DNA of 35,293 nucleotides from Actinomycetes bacterium (GTDB taxonomy: Bacteria; Actinomycetota; Thermoleophilia; RBG-16-64-13). The stretch is taken from the NCBI GenBank assembly GCA_024637095.1, contig JAGXFV010000045.1, positions 1 through 35,293 of the forward strand. Reading direction: 5' to 3'. Both the position numbers and the translations under genes were made by a program. The notes below the pieces were generated by a model that saw only the letters and a program-made list of their open reading frames with translations, did not search any database and was not told the origin of the DNA. Positions 22,686 through 30,468 of this stretch are shown here, piece after piece; the first letter of the stretch is position 1, and each line of letters opens with the position of its first letter.

Positions 22686-24262
22686 TGATCTGGGCGGTCG
22701 GAATGGGACCCGGAGATCTGAGCTTACTGACCCCCGAGGCGCGGGCCGCGCTCGAGCGGGCCGAAGTGGTCGTGGGCTACAAGCCGTACCTAGAACTGCT
22801 GGGGGATCTTGCTCCTCCCGAGCGTCGCGAGGCCTCGGGGATGAAGCGGGAGGTGGAGCGGTGTCGCCGGGCGCTGGAGCTGCACCGCGAAGGGCGCCAG
22901 GTGGCAGTGGTGTCCAGCGGCGACGCCGGTGTCTATGGGATGGCCGGCCTGCTGATCGAGCTCGATCCCACCGCGGAGATCCAGGTGATTCCGGGGATAA
23001 CCGCGTGTCAGGCTGCCGCCGCCCGGCTGGGCGCGCCCTTGATGAATGACTTCGCCGTTCTCAGCCTGAGCGATCTGCTTACTCCTCGCGAGGAGGTGCT
23101 TCGCCGGGTGGAAGCGGTGGCGGCCGCCGACCTGGTCACCTGCCTGTACAACCCTTCCTCCCGGCGGCGCCGGCCGCTCTTCGAGCAGGTGCTTGCGGCC
23201 TTCCTGCAACACCGCGGCCGGGATACCCGCGTGGGCTGGGTGCGGAACGCCTATCGCGAGGGCGAGGAATCCTGGATCGGACTTCTTGGCGATTTGCCCG
23301 ACCAGGAAATCGATATGTGGACCCTGGTCATGATTGGCTCCGCGAATACCGAACTGCTGGGTGGCAGGTTGGTGACCCGCCGCGGCTACCGCGAGAAGTA
23401 TCTGGAGCCAACGGAGGATGCCGGGCGCGAGTCCGCGCCGTCGGCCCCGGAGGCGGCGCCCGCGGGGTCTCCGGACACCCGGCTCTACGTGCTTGGAGGC
23501 ACCGGCTTTGCCCGTCACCTGACCGAAGAGCTCGAGTCCGCCGGGTGGCAGGTGCGCTTGTCCGTGACGAGCGCGCTGGGTGAGCGCGAAGTGGAGACTC
23601 CGCCCAGCGGGGGATTGCACGTCGGCGGCCTCGACGCCGCAGCCCTGGCTCGGGAGCTCGAGGCGTGGCGGCCAATTGCGCTCATCGACGCCACCCACCC
23701 TTACGCCGAGAAGGCCAGCGCCACCGCGGCCGAGGCGGCAGGGCGCGCGGGAGTGCGGGTTATGCGGGCCGCCCGCCGGCCCTGGCGGCCTCCTTCGGAA
23801 ACCAAGTCCGAGCGGGTGCGCTTCTATCCGAACGTCGAGACCTTGATCCTCTCATTGCTCGAGGGAGGCCACACACCCTTCCTGACGGTGGGGACCAAGA
23901 TGCTCTCCACCTTCACCGGCAGAGGCCTGGACCCAGCCGTCCGCGTGCTGGCCAGTCCCGACTCGGTCGCGGCAGCACTCGGAGCCGGCATCCCGCCCGA
24001 GCGTCTCTTGGCCGCCTACCCGCCCTTCGCCCCCGAATTCACGGCAGCCTGTCTCCGGCGGTTCGGCTGCGACGTGATCGTCAGCAAGGAATCAGGAAGC
24101 GAAGGAGGTCTCGACGAGAAGCTAACGGCGGCGGAGATGGCTGGTGCCCAACTCGCCGTCTTAGCCCGGCCCCCTGAGCCCGCGGTGGTCTACCGCGAGG
24201 CGACCGATTTGATCCAGGAGCTAGAAAGACTGAAGACGCAGCGCCAAGAGGAGAGACGATGA
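22685..24262 (+). CDS. cbiHJ: CbiH-CbiJ fusion: precorrin-3B C17-methyltransferase plus precorrin-6A reductase
   Basis: This is a 525-aa bifunctional protein. Residues 1-240 are CbiH: WAVGMGPGDLSLLTPEARA, VSSGDAGVYGMAGLL and CLYNPSSRRRRPLFEQVL, typical of C17 ring-contracting methylases. An Ala/Pro/Glu-rich linker spans about 241-262. Residues about 263-525 are CbiJ/CobK: LYVLGGTGFARHL, ALIDATHPYAEKASATA (the DATHPYA signature) and VSKESGSEGGLDEKLTAA near the C-terminus. The GTG at 22685 is preferred over an upstream in-frame start inside cbiG, since TGAGGA precedes it by four bases and the methylase begins right there. The TAG/GTG one-base overlap with cbiG resembles the cbiXC/transporter junction. 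The 3' end overlaps cobT by four bases. Confidence 0.94.
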   Translation: MIWAVGMGPGDLSLLTPEARAALERAEVVVGYKPYLELLGDLAPPERREASGMKREVERCRRALELHREGRQVAVVSSGDAGVYGMAGLLIELDPTAEIQVIPGITACQAAAARLGAPLMNDFAVLSLSDLLTPREEVLRRVEAVAAADLVTCLYNPSSRRRRPLFEQVLAAFLQHRGRDTRVGWVRNAYREGEESWIGLLGDLPDQEIDMWTLVMIGSANTELLGGRLVTRRGYREKYLEPTEDAGRESAPSAPEAAPAGSPDTRLYVLGGTGFARHLTEELESAGWQVRLSVTSALGEREVETPPSGGLHVGGLDAAALARELEAWRPIALIDATHPYAEKASATAAEAAGRAGVRVMRAARRPWRPPSETKSERVRFYPNVETLILSLLEGGHTPFLTVGTKMLSTFTGRGLDPAVRVLASPDSVAAALGAGIPPERLLAAYPPFAPEFTAACLRRFGCDVIVSKESGSEGGLDEKLTAAEMAGAQLAVLARPPEPAVVYREATDLIQELERLKTQRQEERR

Positions 24263-25407
24263 GCGACATAATCACCCAGGGATCGACCCAACTGCTGGAT
24301 GCCCTTCGAGAGGCGAAGAGACCGGCCTACGTGTGCACCATCGCTTCGAGCGAGACCGCGGCTATCGAAGGTCTGTCGATAGCCGGCGCCTCGGCGGAGA
24401 TGCGCCGTTACACGCCGCCCGCCGACATGGAGTGCTTGTTTTACGGTCACGCCCGCTCGATCCCGGGGATTGCGGCAACCCCCGATGGGATTCCTTCCCC
24501 CGTCATCATCACCATGGCCTCGCTGGGGCTGACCAAGCTTCCCGTCTTCGTGGTCGATGCCGGGTGCGAGGTGCCGCCTCAGACTCCTTACTTCCGCGTG
24601 GGCGATCGTCCCGCCGATTCGATTCTCTCCGGGCGCAGCGTGCCCAATGCCGCCGAACTCTATGAGCGGGGCTGGCATTTGGGTGAGCAGCTGGCCCGCG
24701 TTACCGACTACCTGCTACTGGCCGAGTCGGTGCCCGCCGGGACTACGACGGCGCTGGCGGTCATGCTTGCCCTGGGCCTCGACGCACACGGCAAGGTGTC
24801 ATCCACGATGATCGGCGGCGCCAACGAGCTGAAGCGCCGGACCGTGGAGAGCGCCTTCCAGGCGGCCAACATCCAGCCGGGGGCGCTGTCAACCGATCCG
24901 ATCAAAGCCATGGAATTGGTCGGAGATCCGATGCAACCGGTGGTCGCGGGTATGGCTCTGGCCGCGTCGCGACAGGTTCCGGTGATGCTCGCCGGTGGCA
25001 CTCAGATGGCAGCTGTTGCCGCGGTGATCGCTGCTCTTCGGGCTGCCGACGGGACCGGCGCGGCATCCGCTTCCGACCTTCCCGGGGCCGGCACCACCGA
25101 GGGTGCCGATCGGCTTTGCATCGGGACGACCCGCTGGATCCTGGACGACACCACCGCCGATCTGTTGGACCTGGCGCGGCAGGTGGGAGAAATGCCCGTC
25201 TACGCCGCCGACCTGGACTTCGGGAAGGCACGCTATCCCGGCATGCACCCATACGAGGCGGGACTGGTCAAAGAGGGCGTCGGTGCGGGCGGCTCGGCCA
25301 TCTGCGCGCTCTCTTATGGTGGCGTGAGCAAGGCCGTCCTGCTCGAGCGCATTGAAGGAGTCTACGCGGACACGGTGCTGCCGATGCTGGAAGGCAACGT
25401 GGCCTAG
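24259..25407 (+). CDS. cobT: TIGR00303-type nicotinate-nucleotide-dependent phosphoribosyltransferase CobT
   Basis: The protein has 382 aa. It matches the UPF0284/TIGR00303 family, the form of CobT better known from archaea and cyanobacteria, rather than classical Salmonella CobT. Markers are FYGHARSIPGIAATPDGIPSP, VVDAGCEVPPQTPY, AESVPAGTTTALAVMLALG, MIGGANELKRR and VMLAGGTQMAAVAAVI. It would activate the lower-ligand base as alpha-ribazole phosphate for CobS. ATG 24259 overlaps the cbiHJ stop by four bases and follows AGGAGAG. It is the last gene of the uninterrupted operon. A short insertion (about residues 258-280, Ala/Gly-rich) precedes DRLCIGTTRWILDD. The family assignment is strong, and the function is by family knowledge. 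Confidence 0.92.
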   Translation: MSDIITQGSTQLLDALREAKRPAYVCTIASSETAAIEGLSIAGASAEMRRYTPPADMECLFYGHARSIPGIAATPDGIPSPVIITMASLGLTKLPVFVVDAGCEVPPQTPYFRVGDRPADSILSGRSVPNAAELYERGWHLGEQLARVTDYLLLAESVPAGTTTALAVMLALGLDAHGKVSSTMIGGANELKRRTVESAFQAANIQPGALSTDPIKAMELVGDPMQPVVAGMALAASRQVPVMLAGGTQMAAVAAVIAALRAADGTGAASASDLPGAGTTEGADRLCIGTTRWILDDTTADLLDLARQVGEMPVYAADLDFGKARYPGMHPYEAGLVKEGVGAGGSAICALSYGGVSKAVLLERIEGVYADTVLPMLEGNVA

Positions 25408-25420
25408 GCATCGCCTGGTC

Positions 25421-25876
25421 ATGACCAAGACCGCGGTCCAGGACGTGGCTTCGGCCTGCGTTTTCTGTCAGATCATCGCCGGGGAGCGGGACGCCTGGGC
25501 GGTTCACGAGACCGCCGAGAGCCTGGTGTTTCTCGATAGGCGCCCGCTCTTCCCCGGCCACTGTCTGGTGGTTCCGCGGGCTCACGTGGAGACATTGGAC
25601 GATCTGCCCGATCCCTTGGTTGGGCCGTTCTTCTCCGAGGTCCGCCTGATATCGAGGGCGGTACAGCACGCTCTGGAGGCCGCGGGGAGCTTCGTCGCCG
25701 CGAACAATCGCGTCAGCCAGAGCGTCCCTCACCTGCACGTGCACGTGGTCCCGCGTAACCCCAAGGACGGCCTGCGCGGCTTCTTCTGGCCGCGCAATCC
25801 TTACGAAAGTCAGGAGCAGGCGCAGGAAATCCGCGATCGTCTCCAACGGTCGGTCCAGGAACTCCTGCAGGGATAG
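25421..25876 (+). CDS. HIT family nucleotide-binding hydrolase
   Basis: This 151-aa histidine-triad protein has CVFCQIIAGERDAWAVHET at its start (a CxxC zinc site common in bacterial HIT proteins), FLDRRPLFPGHCLVVPRAHV, FVAANNRVSQSVPHLHVH and the triad PHLHVHVVPR. Family members hydrolyse AMP-lysine, dinucleoside polyphosphates or similar nucleotides through the central His. The gene starts 13 bases after cobT, with no clear Shine-Dalgarno before ATG 25421, so it may be read through from the B12 operon. A B12 role is not established for this family. Most likely it is a general nucleotide hydrolase placed at the operon end. Confidence 0.92.
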   Translation: MTKTAVQDVASACVFCQIIAGERDAWAVHETAESLVFLDRRPLFPGHCLVVPRAHVETLDDLPDPLVGPFFSEVRLISRAVQHALEAAGSFVAANNRVSQSVPHLHVHVVPRNPKDGLRGFFWPRNPYESQEQAQEIRDRLQRSVQELLQG

Positions 25877-25903
25877 GCGGGCCGCGCTCCGGGTAGAGGG
25901 GCA

Positions 25904-25932
25904 GGCGGGGGCGCGCTGGAGGCGCGCCCGCC
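25904..25932. other. GC-rich hairpin after the HIT gene (terminator-like, no U-tract)
   Basis: GGCGGG (25904-25909) and CGCGC (25912-25916) pair with GCGCG (25922-25926) and CCCGCC (25927-25932), leaving a two-base bulge and a TGGAG loop. The stem is very strong, but no run of T follows on either strand, so an intrinsic terminator is not proven. It separates the HIT gene from the DUF3309 and treZ genes. Confidence 0.4.
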
Positions 25933-25961
25933 GCGTTCTGGTGGACGGAAGGGGGACCTCG

Positions 25962-26117
25962 ATGCTCGTGCTGGGAGTGCTGATCCTGTCTCTGATCGCG
26001 ATCGTCGCGATACTGCCCGTCTGGCCCTACAGCGCTTCCTGGGGATATCTGCCCTCCTCGATGCTGATGCTGGTCCCCCTGCTGTTCTTCGTGCTCTGGA
26101 TCGTGGACTTGGTCTAG
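25962..26117 (+). CDS. DUF3309-like tiny membrane protein
   Basis: This 51-aa protein is almost entirely hydrophobic: two membrane helices (about 2-18 and 34-50) are joined by a conserved WPYSASWGYLPSS loop. The central WPYSxxWGYxPSG-like motif is the DUF3309 signature. It has the length usual for that family and no known function; such genes are frequent in proteobacteria and soil bacteria. ATG 25962 follows a GGGGGA-containing Shine-Dalgarno. The treZ start is ten bases downstream, and the AGGAG that serves treZ overlaps this gene's stop, so the two are probably translated from one message. Confidence 0.8.
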   Translation: MLVLGVLILSLIAIVAILPVWPYSASWGYLPSSMLMLVPLLFFVLWIVDLV

Positions 26118-26126
26118 GAGTTCCGC

Positions 26127-28109
26127 GTGCCTGCAGCTCAACCCCTCCGGTCCGCCGCCCGCCGCCTTCCCGTCGGGGCAGAGATTCTTGACGAAGAGGT
26201 GGACTTCCGCGTGTGGGCGCCCGACCGCTCCGGCGTGGCTGTGGTGCTCGAGCGTCCAGGGGAAGGCAGCGGGGTGCCTTCAACTCGCTTCGAGCACCCC
26301 CTCGCCCCTGAGAACCTCGACCGAGACTCGGACATCTCGGACGCCCCGGACAGAGGACCAAGCGCCGGCGCAAGCGCCGATGCCGGCCCCGGCGCGCGCT
26401 CGGGCTACTTCTCGGGAAGATTCCCTGCCGTCCCCGGCGACCGTTACTGGTTCCGCCTGGATGACGAAGAGTCGCTCTATCCTGATCCCGCTTCGCGCTT
26501 CCAGCCCGAGGGCCCTCATGGCCCCTCCGAGATCGTCGACCCCTCGACGTACGCCTGGAGCGACGGATCCTGGCGGGGCCTGAAACCGGCCGGTCAGGTG
26601 CTCTACGAAATGCACGTCGGCACGTTCACCGCGGAAGGAACCTTCGCCGCGGCCGCTGAGCAACTGCCCGCTCTTAGTGATTTGGGCGTAACGGCTGTAG
26701 AGGTCATGCCCGTGGCCGACTTCCCGGGTGATTACGGCTGGGGTTACGACGGGGTCAACCTCTTCGCTCCCTCCCGCCTTTACGGCCGACCGGGTGATCT
26801 CCGCGCGTTCGTCGACCGGGCGCACGGCCTAGGACTCGGTGTGATCCTGGACGTTGTCTACAACCACGTGGGCCCCGACGGCAACTTCCTGCCCCTCTTC
26901 TCCTCGGCCTACTTCACCGACCGCTACCACACGCCGTGGGGGGAAGCGATCAACTTCGATGGCGAGAGCAGCCGCCCGGTGCGGGAGTTCTTCATTGCCA
27001 ATGCAGGCTACTGGATCGAAGAGTTTCACCTGGACGGCCTGCGCCTGGATGCGGTTCATGCCATCCACGACTGCTCAGAGGAGCATGTGGTGGTGGAGCT
27101 CACCCGGCGCTCGCGGGAACGCGCGGGCGAGCGCTCGATCTTGATTTTCCTCGAGAACGAGGACCAGGAGGCGGGCTTCGCCCGTCGAGCCGAGAGGGGG
27201 GAAGGGGCGGTTGATGGTCTCTGGAACGATGACTTTCACCATACGGCCAAGGTAGCGCTGTCTGATCGGGGAGGCGCCTACTACACGGACTTCCGGGGGT
27301 CTCCGCAGGAACTGATCTCCGCCGTTAAGTTCGGCTATCTCTTCCAGGGTCAGCCCTATGTCCACACGCACGGCAGGCGGGGCACCGTGTCGTTGGACCT
27401 GCCTCCCATGACTTTCGTCAACTATCTCGACAACCACGACCAGGTGGCCAACGCGGGCGGCGGGCGCCGAGCACACATGCTCTCCGACCCGGGGACCCTC
27501 CGGACGCTCACCGCGTTCCTGCTTCTGGGTCCGGGAACCCCCATGCTCTTTCAGGGGCAGGAGTTTGCGGCTTCGAGCCCGTTCTTCTTTTTCGCCGATC
27601 ATCATGGGGAACTGGCGCCGCTCGTCCGTGAGGGACGGGCCGGATTCATGACCATGTTCCCGCCGTTTTCTGGGGTCGACGGGGCCTCGGTGCTCCCCCA
27701 TCCCGACGACCGGGAGGCGTTCGAGGCGTCGAGGCTGAGACCGGAGGAGCGGCAGGGCCATGAGAACTTCGTCTTGCTTCATCGGGACCTGCTCGGCCTG
27801 CGCCGCGACGACCCGGTCATTCGGCTGCAGGGAGAGCTCGGCCTCGATGGAGCGGTGCTTACCGACGACGCCTTCCTCCTGCGTTACTTTGGTGAAGGTG
27901 AGGACCGTCTGCTGGTGATCAATCTGGGGCGCTCCCGCCCGCTGCGACCGGCCGCCGAGCCGCTCCTGGCTCCCATGCAGAAAACCCGCTGGAGCATTAT
28001 GTGGTCGAGCGAATCGCCCGCCTACGGGGGACTGGGGACGCCGGATCCCATCACCACCGAGGGCTGGTGGCTCCCGGGCCGCTCTGCGCTGCTCTTCAGG
28101 CCATCGTGA
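26127..28109 (+). CDS. treZ: Malto-oligosyltrehalose trehalohydrolase (TreZ)
   Basis: This is a 660-aa GH13 enzyme that releases trehalose from maltooligosyltrehalose. An N-terminal E-set/CBM48-like domain (FRVWAPDRSGVAVVLE, about 28-150) precedes the barrel. Catalytic-region motifs are YGWGYDGVNLFAPSRLYG, VVYNHVGPDGN, the nucleophile Asp in LDGLRLDAVHAIHD, the acid Glu in FLENEDQE, and NYLDNHDQVAN. GMPMLFQGQE-like GTPMLFQGQEFAASSPF is also present. GTG 26127 has AGGAG six bases upstream. The usual partner treY is not within the window. The insertion with Ala/Gly/Pro repeats near residues 70-95 looks like a flexible loop. A glycogen-branching role is excluded by the TreZ-specific WNDDFHHTAKVAL segment. 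Confidence 0.95.
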   Translation: MPAAQPLRSAARRLPVGAEILDEEVDFRVWAPDRSGVAVVLERPGEGSGVPSTRFEHPLAPENLDRDSDISDAPDRGPSAGASADAGPGARSGYFSGRFPAVPGDRYWFRLDDEESLYPDPASRFQPEGPHGPSEIVDPSTYAWSDGSWRGLKPAGQVLYEMHVGTFTAEGTFAAAAEQLPALSDLGVTAVEVMPVADFPGDYGWGYDGVNLFAPSRLYGRPGDLRAFVDRAHGLGLGVILDVVYNHVGPDGNFLPLFSSAYFTDRYHTPWGEAINFDGESSRPVREFFIANAGYWIEEFHLDGLRLDAVHAIHDCSEEHVVVELTRRSRERAGERSILIFLENEDQEAGFARRAERGEGAVDGLWNDDFHHTAKVALSDRGGAYYTDFRGSPQELISAVKFGYLFQGQPYVHTHGRRGTVSLDLPPMTFVNYLDNHDQVANAGGGRRAHMLSDPGTLRTLTAFLLLGPGTPMLFQGQEFAASSPFFFFADHHGELAPLVREGRAGFMTMFPPFSGVDGASVLPHPDDREAFEASRLRPEERQGHENFVLLHRDLLGLRRDDPVIRLQGELGLDGAVLTDDAFLLRYFGEGEDRLLVINLGRSRPLRPAAEPLLAPMQKTRWSIMWSSESPAYGGLGTPDPITTEGWWLPGRSALLFRPS

Positions 28110-28152
28110 GCACGGACTGTCCGGGAACAAACCCTCCGAGTATCTCGTCATA

Positions 28153-28192
28153 CCGGTTGTCAAAGTCCCAAGGTTGTCAAAGTTTCAACCGG
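28153..28192 (+). promoter_or_regulatory. Paired 17-bp direct repeats flanked by an inverted repeat upstream of the SIMPL gene
   Basis: GGTTGTCAAAGT occurs at 28155-28166 and again at 28172-28183, so the 17-base units match at 15 positions. The block is framed by CCGGTTG (28153-28159) and CAACCGG (28186-28192). TTGTCA in each unit resembles a -35 element. The arrangement looks like an operator or a two-site activator region for the downstream gene, but the factor is unknown. Confidence 0.4.
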
Positions 28193-28218
28193 CAGCCGAG
28201 AAGAGAAGGCGGATCGAC

Positions 28219-29064
28219 ATGAACCACAATTGGCAAACAGCAAAGGGCGCCATCGGTGGGCGCTCCCGGGTGGCCGCCGCCGTGCTGCTCGCGCTGCTAT
28301 TGGCGGTGAGCGCAACCGCTCTGGCCTGCGCCGATCAGGAGCAGCCCCTTCAAGGGCTCACCGACGAGTCCGGTGACCCGGTGGAGAACGTGGTGACGGT
28401 TTCGGGTCAGGCTCGGGTACTGGTCGCGCCGGACGAGGCCGTCCTCTACGTCGGCGTGGAGACTGCGGCCAATGACGCCGCCACCGCCGTGGACCAGAAC
28501 TCCCAGCAGATGCAGGCTGTGATCGACGCGTTGAAGGAAGCGGGAATTCCCGACGAGAACCTGCAGGCGAGCAACGTCACCGTCTACCCCGAGCGACAAC
28601 CGGTCCCTACCACCGTCTACCCCGAGCGACAACCGGTCCCTCTGCCCCAGGAGGGTGAGGCTCAGCCCGAGGCTTCGGAGAGCTATCGGGCGACCAACAC
28701 GGTGACCGTGGTGGTCCAGGACCTTAGCAAGGTGGGTGACGTCTTCGCCGCCGCGGTCGAAGCCGGAGCCAACAACGTCCGGGGTCCGGAGTGGCGTTTG
28801 TCGGAAAACAGCCCCGCGGTTCAGGAAGCCCTGAGGCAGGCCGTCGCGGCGGCCCGCAACAAGGCGGAGACCCTTGCCGACGCGGCCGACCTGGGTCTGG
28901 GTCGGATCGTTTCTCTGCGCGAGGATTCTTCGAGCACTCCCACGGCCATGGACTTCACCCAAGAACGGGCTATGGCGGCCGATTCGGTGGCCGCGCCACC
29001 CGTGCGCCCGGGCGATATTGAGGTAATGGCCAACGTGACCGCGAGCTATAGACTGCAGAACTAG
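28219..29064 (+). CDS. Secreted SIMPL-domain (DUF541) protein
   Basis: The protein has 281 aa. Residues about 17-37 form a hydrophobic export signal (VAAAVLLALLLAVSATALA), with a Cys directly after, so a lipoprotein is possible though the lipobox is imperfect. The DUF541/SIMPL domain starts at about residue 54 (VVTVSGQARVLVAPDEAVLYVGVET), with GIPDENLQASNVTVYP and the later SYRATNTVTVVVQDL, ending in VMANVTASYRL. Family members sit in the periplasm or outer envelope, and their biochemical role is uncertain. An 11-residue stretch (TVYPERQPVP plus one) is duplicated in tandem near residues 121-142. ATG 28219 is chosen over an upstream frame at 28174 because the signal peptide starts there. Confidence 0.88.
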   Translation: MNHNWQTAKGAIGGRSRVAAAVLLALLLAVSATALACADQEQPLQGLTDESGDPVENVVTVSGQARVLVAPDEAVLYVGVETAANDAATAVDQNSQQMQAVIDALKEAGIPDENLQASNVTVYPERQPVPTTVYPERQPVPLPQEGEAQPEASESYRATNTVTVVVQDLSKVGDVFAAAVEAGANNVRGPEWRLSENSPAVQEALRQAVAAARNKAETLADAADLGLGRIVSLREDSSSTPTAMDFTQERAMAADSVAAPPVRPGDIEVMANVTASYRLQN

Positions 29065-29135
29065 GACTGCTTTTTCGATTGTCTCAAGTGGGGAATAGCT
29101 GCGTGAAGGCTTGTCAATGGAGGAGCGGAGGTCTC

Positions 29136-29597
29136 ATGACAAAACAAGAGCACGGCAACATACCCAGTCGCGTCAACATTCTTGGCTCGCCCGTTCACCC
29201 ACTCTTGATCAATTTCCCCACGGCCTTTGCCTGGTCTGCGGCTCTGGCCGACAGCGCGTTTGTGCTGACCAAGGATCCTTTCTGGCGCCGCGCTGCCGAC
29301 TGGCTGGTCAGGGCAGAACTGGCGACCGCAGCCCCCGCTACCATGACCGGGCTGGTGGATTTTCTGCTCATCGGCAAGGTCAGAAGGCACTCGATTGCCT
29401 GGGTGCACCTCCTGGGAATGGATTTCACCTTCTCGCTGGGCGTGCTCAACTGGCGCCGCCGCCGGAGCGGTAGGGATGGGGGCCACGGCGGGGTGCTTGC
29501 TCTCAGCTGGCTGGGAGCGCTTTCCATTAGCCTGTTCGCCTATTTCGGCGGTAGGCTCGCCCATGTCCACGGGATCAGCGTAGGCAAAGCCGACTAG
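29136..29597 (+). CDS. DUF2231 family membrane protein
   Basis: This 153-aa protein has four membrane helices. The opening ILGSPVHPLLINFPTAFAWSA is the DUF2231 signature (G-x-PxHPxLVxFP). Later helices include AELATAAPATMTGLVDFLLIG with the conserved G-x-D, then HLLGMDFTFSLGVLNW and LGALSISLFAYFGGRLAHVHG. The family is often near redox or metal proteins, and its function is not known. ATG 29136 has GGAG five bases upstream; a 19-codon longer frame exists but lacks a ribosome site. There is an Arg-rich loop (RRRRSGRDGGHGG) before the last helix. A 13-base gap separates it from cobS, so co-transcription with cobS is likely. Confidence 0.9.
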   Translation: MTKQEHGNIPSRVNILGSPVHPLLINFPTAFAWSAALADSAFVLTKDPFWRRAADWLVRAELATAAPATMTGLVDFLLIGKVRRHSIAWVHLLGMDFTFSLGVLNWRRRRSGRDGGHGGVLALSWLGALSISLFAYFGGRLAHVHGISVGKAD

Positions 29598-29610
29598 GTG
29601 CTACGCTAGG

Positions 29611-30468
29611 GTGGTGAGCCCGCCGGCTACATCCGAGACAGACCGGGAAGGCGACATCGTCACGCCAACCGCGAAGCGCCCGCTGGTGGCGGATCCCCGG
29701 CCTTTGTTCGGTTTCTTGACGCGGCTTCCCGTGGGCCGGGGTGCCTCTTTTGAGGCCTTCGTCGCGGCCTTCCCGCTGGTGCCGGTGGTCGGTTGGTTCA
29801 CAGGGCTCGTGGCGGGCTTGGCGGCGCTCCTGCTCGTGGGCTTCGCCCCACCATACGTGCTCGCCGCTCTGGTGCTCTCGGTAGCGGTGGGACTGACCGG
29901 CCTGAATCAGGCCGACGGTCTGCTCGATCTGGGCGACGGACTGATGGTGCACGGGGATTCCACCCGACGCCTGCAGGTGATGCACGATCCGCACGCCGGG
30001 GTCGGTGCCTTTGGACTGGTCTTCTTCGCGTACCTGCTTGCCTTCGCAGCCCTTGCCGACCTGGCGACATACTCGGTGGGAGACGGCGACGTGGCCTTCC
30101 AAGCCCACACCCTGCCCGCCGCGGTGCTTCTGGCGGAGGTGCTTTCGCGCCTGCCCTTTCTCGTGCTCTCCTGGCGTGGCCGGGCTTCTCACCCCGGCTT
30201 GGGCGAGCAGGCGCTCACCGGTTTCGGCACGCGGCATCTGGCGGTGGGTGTTCTGGTCACAGCCCCGGCGCTGCTGACCGGCCTGGTTCTGGGTTGGGCC
30301 GCCGTACTCGCGGCGGCGGCCTCGATGCTCCTGGTGGCACTCATCCTCCGGCGAACCGCTTATGGTCTGTTGGGCGGGGTCGGGGGTGACGTCATGGGCG
30401 CCTCGCAGGAACTGAGCCGCACCGCCTGCCTGGTAGCGGTAGCCTTGATGGCGCCGCTCGGATCTTGA
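29611..30468 (+). CDS. cobS: Adenosylcobinamide-GDP ribazoletransferase
   Basis: This 285-aa integral membrane enzyme is the last step of cobamide assembly, joining AdoCbi-GDP (from CobU) with alpha-ribazole or its phosphate (from CobT). Family motifs are FGFLTRLPVGRG at the N-terminus, GWFTGLVAGLAALLL, the active-site NQADGLLDLGDGLMVHGD, the VMHDPHAGVGAFG loop, and RLPFLVLSW. The DGLLDLGDGL motif differs slightly from the more usual DGLADTADG, a variant I associate with archaeal-like forms. Tandem GTGs at 29611 and 29614 are both possible starts and neither has a strong Shine-Dalgarno. The 3' end overlaps cbiR by four bases (TTGA). It is separated by about 4 kb from the main B12 operon. Confidence 0.92.
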   Translation: MVSPPATSETDREGDIVTPTAKRPLVADPRPLFGFLTRLPVGRGASFEAFVAAFPLVPVVGWFTGLVAGLAALLLVGFAPPYVLAALVLSVAVGLTGLNQADGLLDLGDGLMVHGDSTRRLQVMHDPHAGVGAFGLVFFAYLLAFAALADLATYSVGDGDVAFQAHTLPAAVLLAEVLSRLPFLVLSWRGRASHPGLGEQALTGFGTRHLAVGVLVTAPALLTGLVLGWAAVLAAAASMLLVALILRRTAYGLLGGVGGDVMGASQELSRTACLVAVALMAPLGS

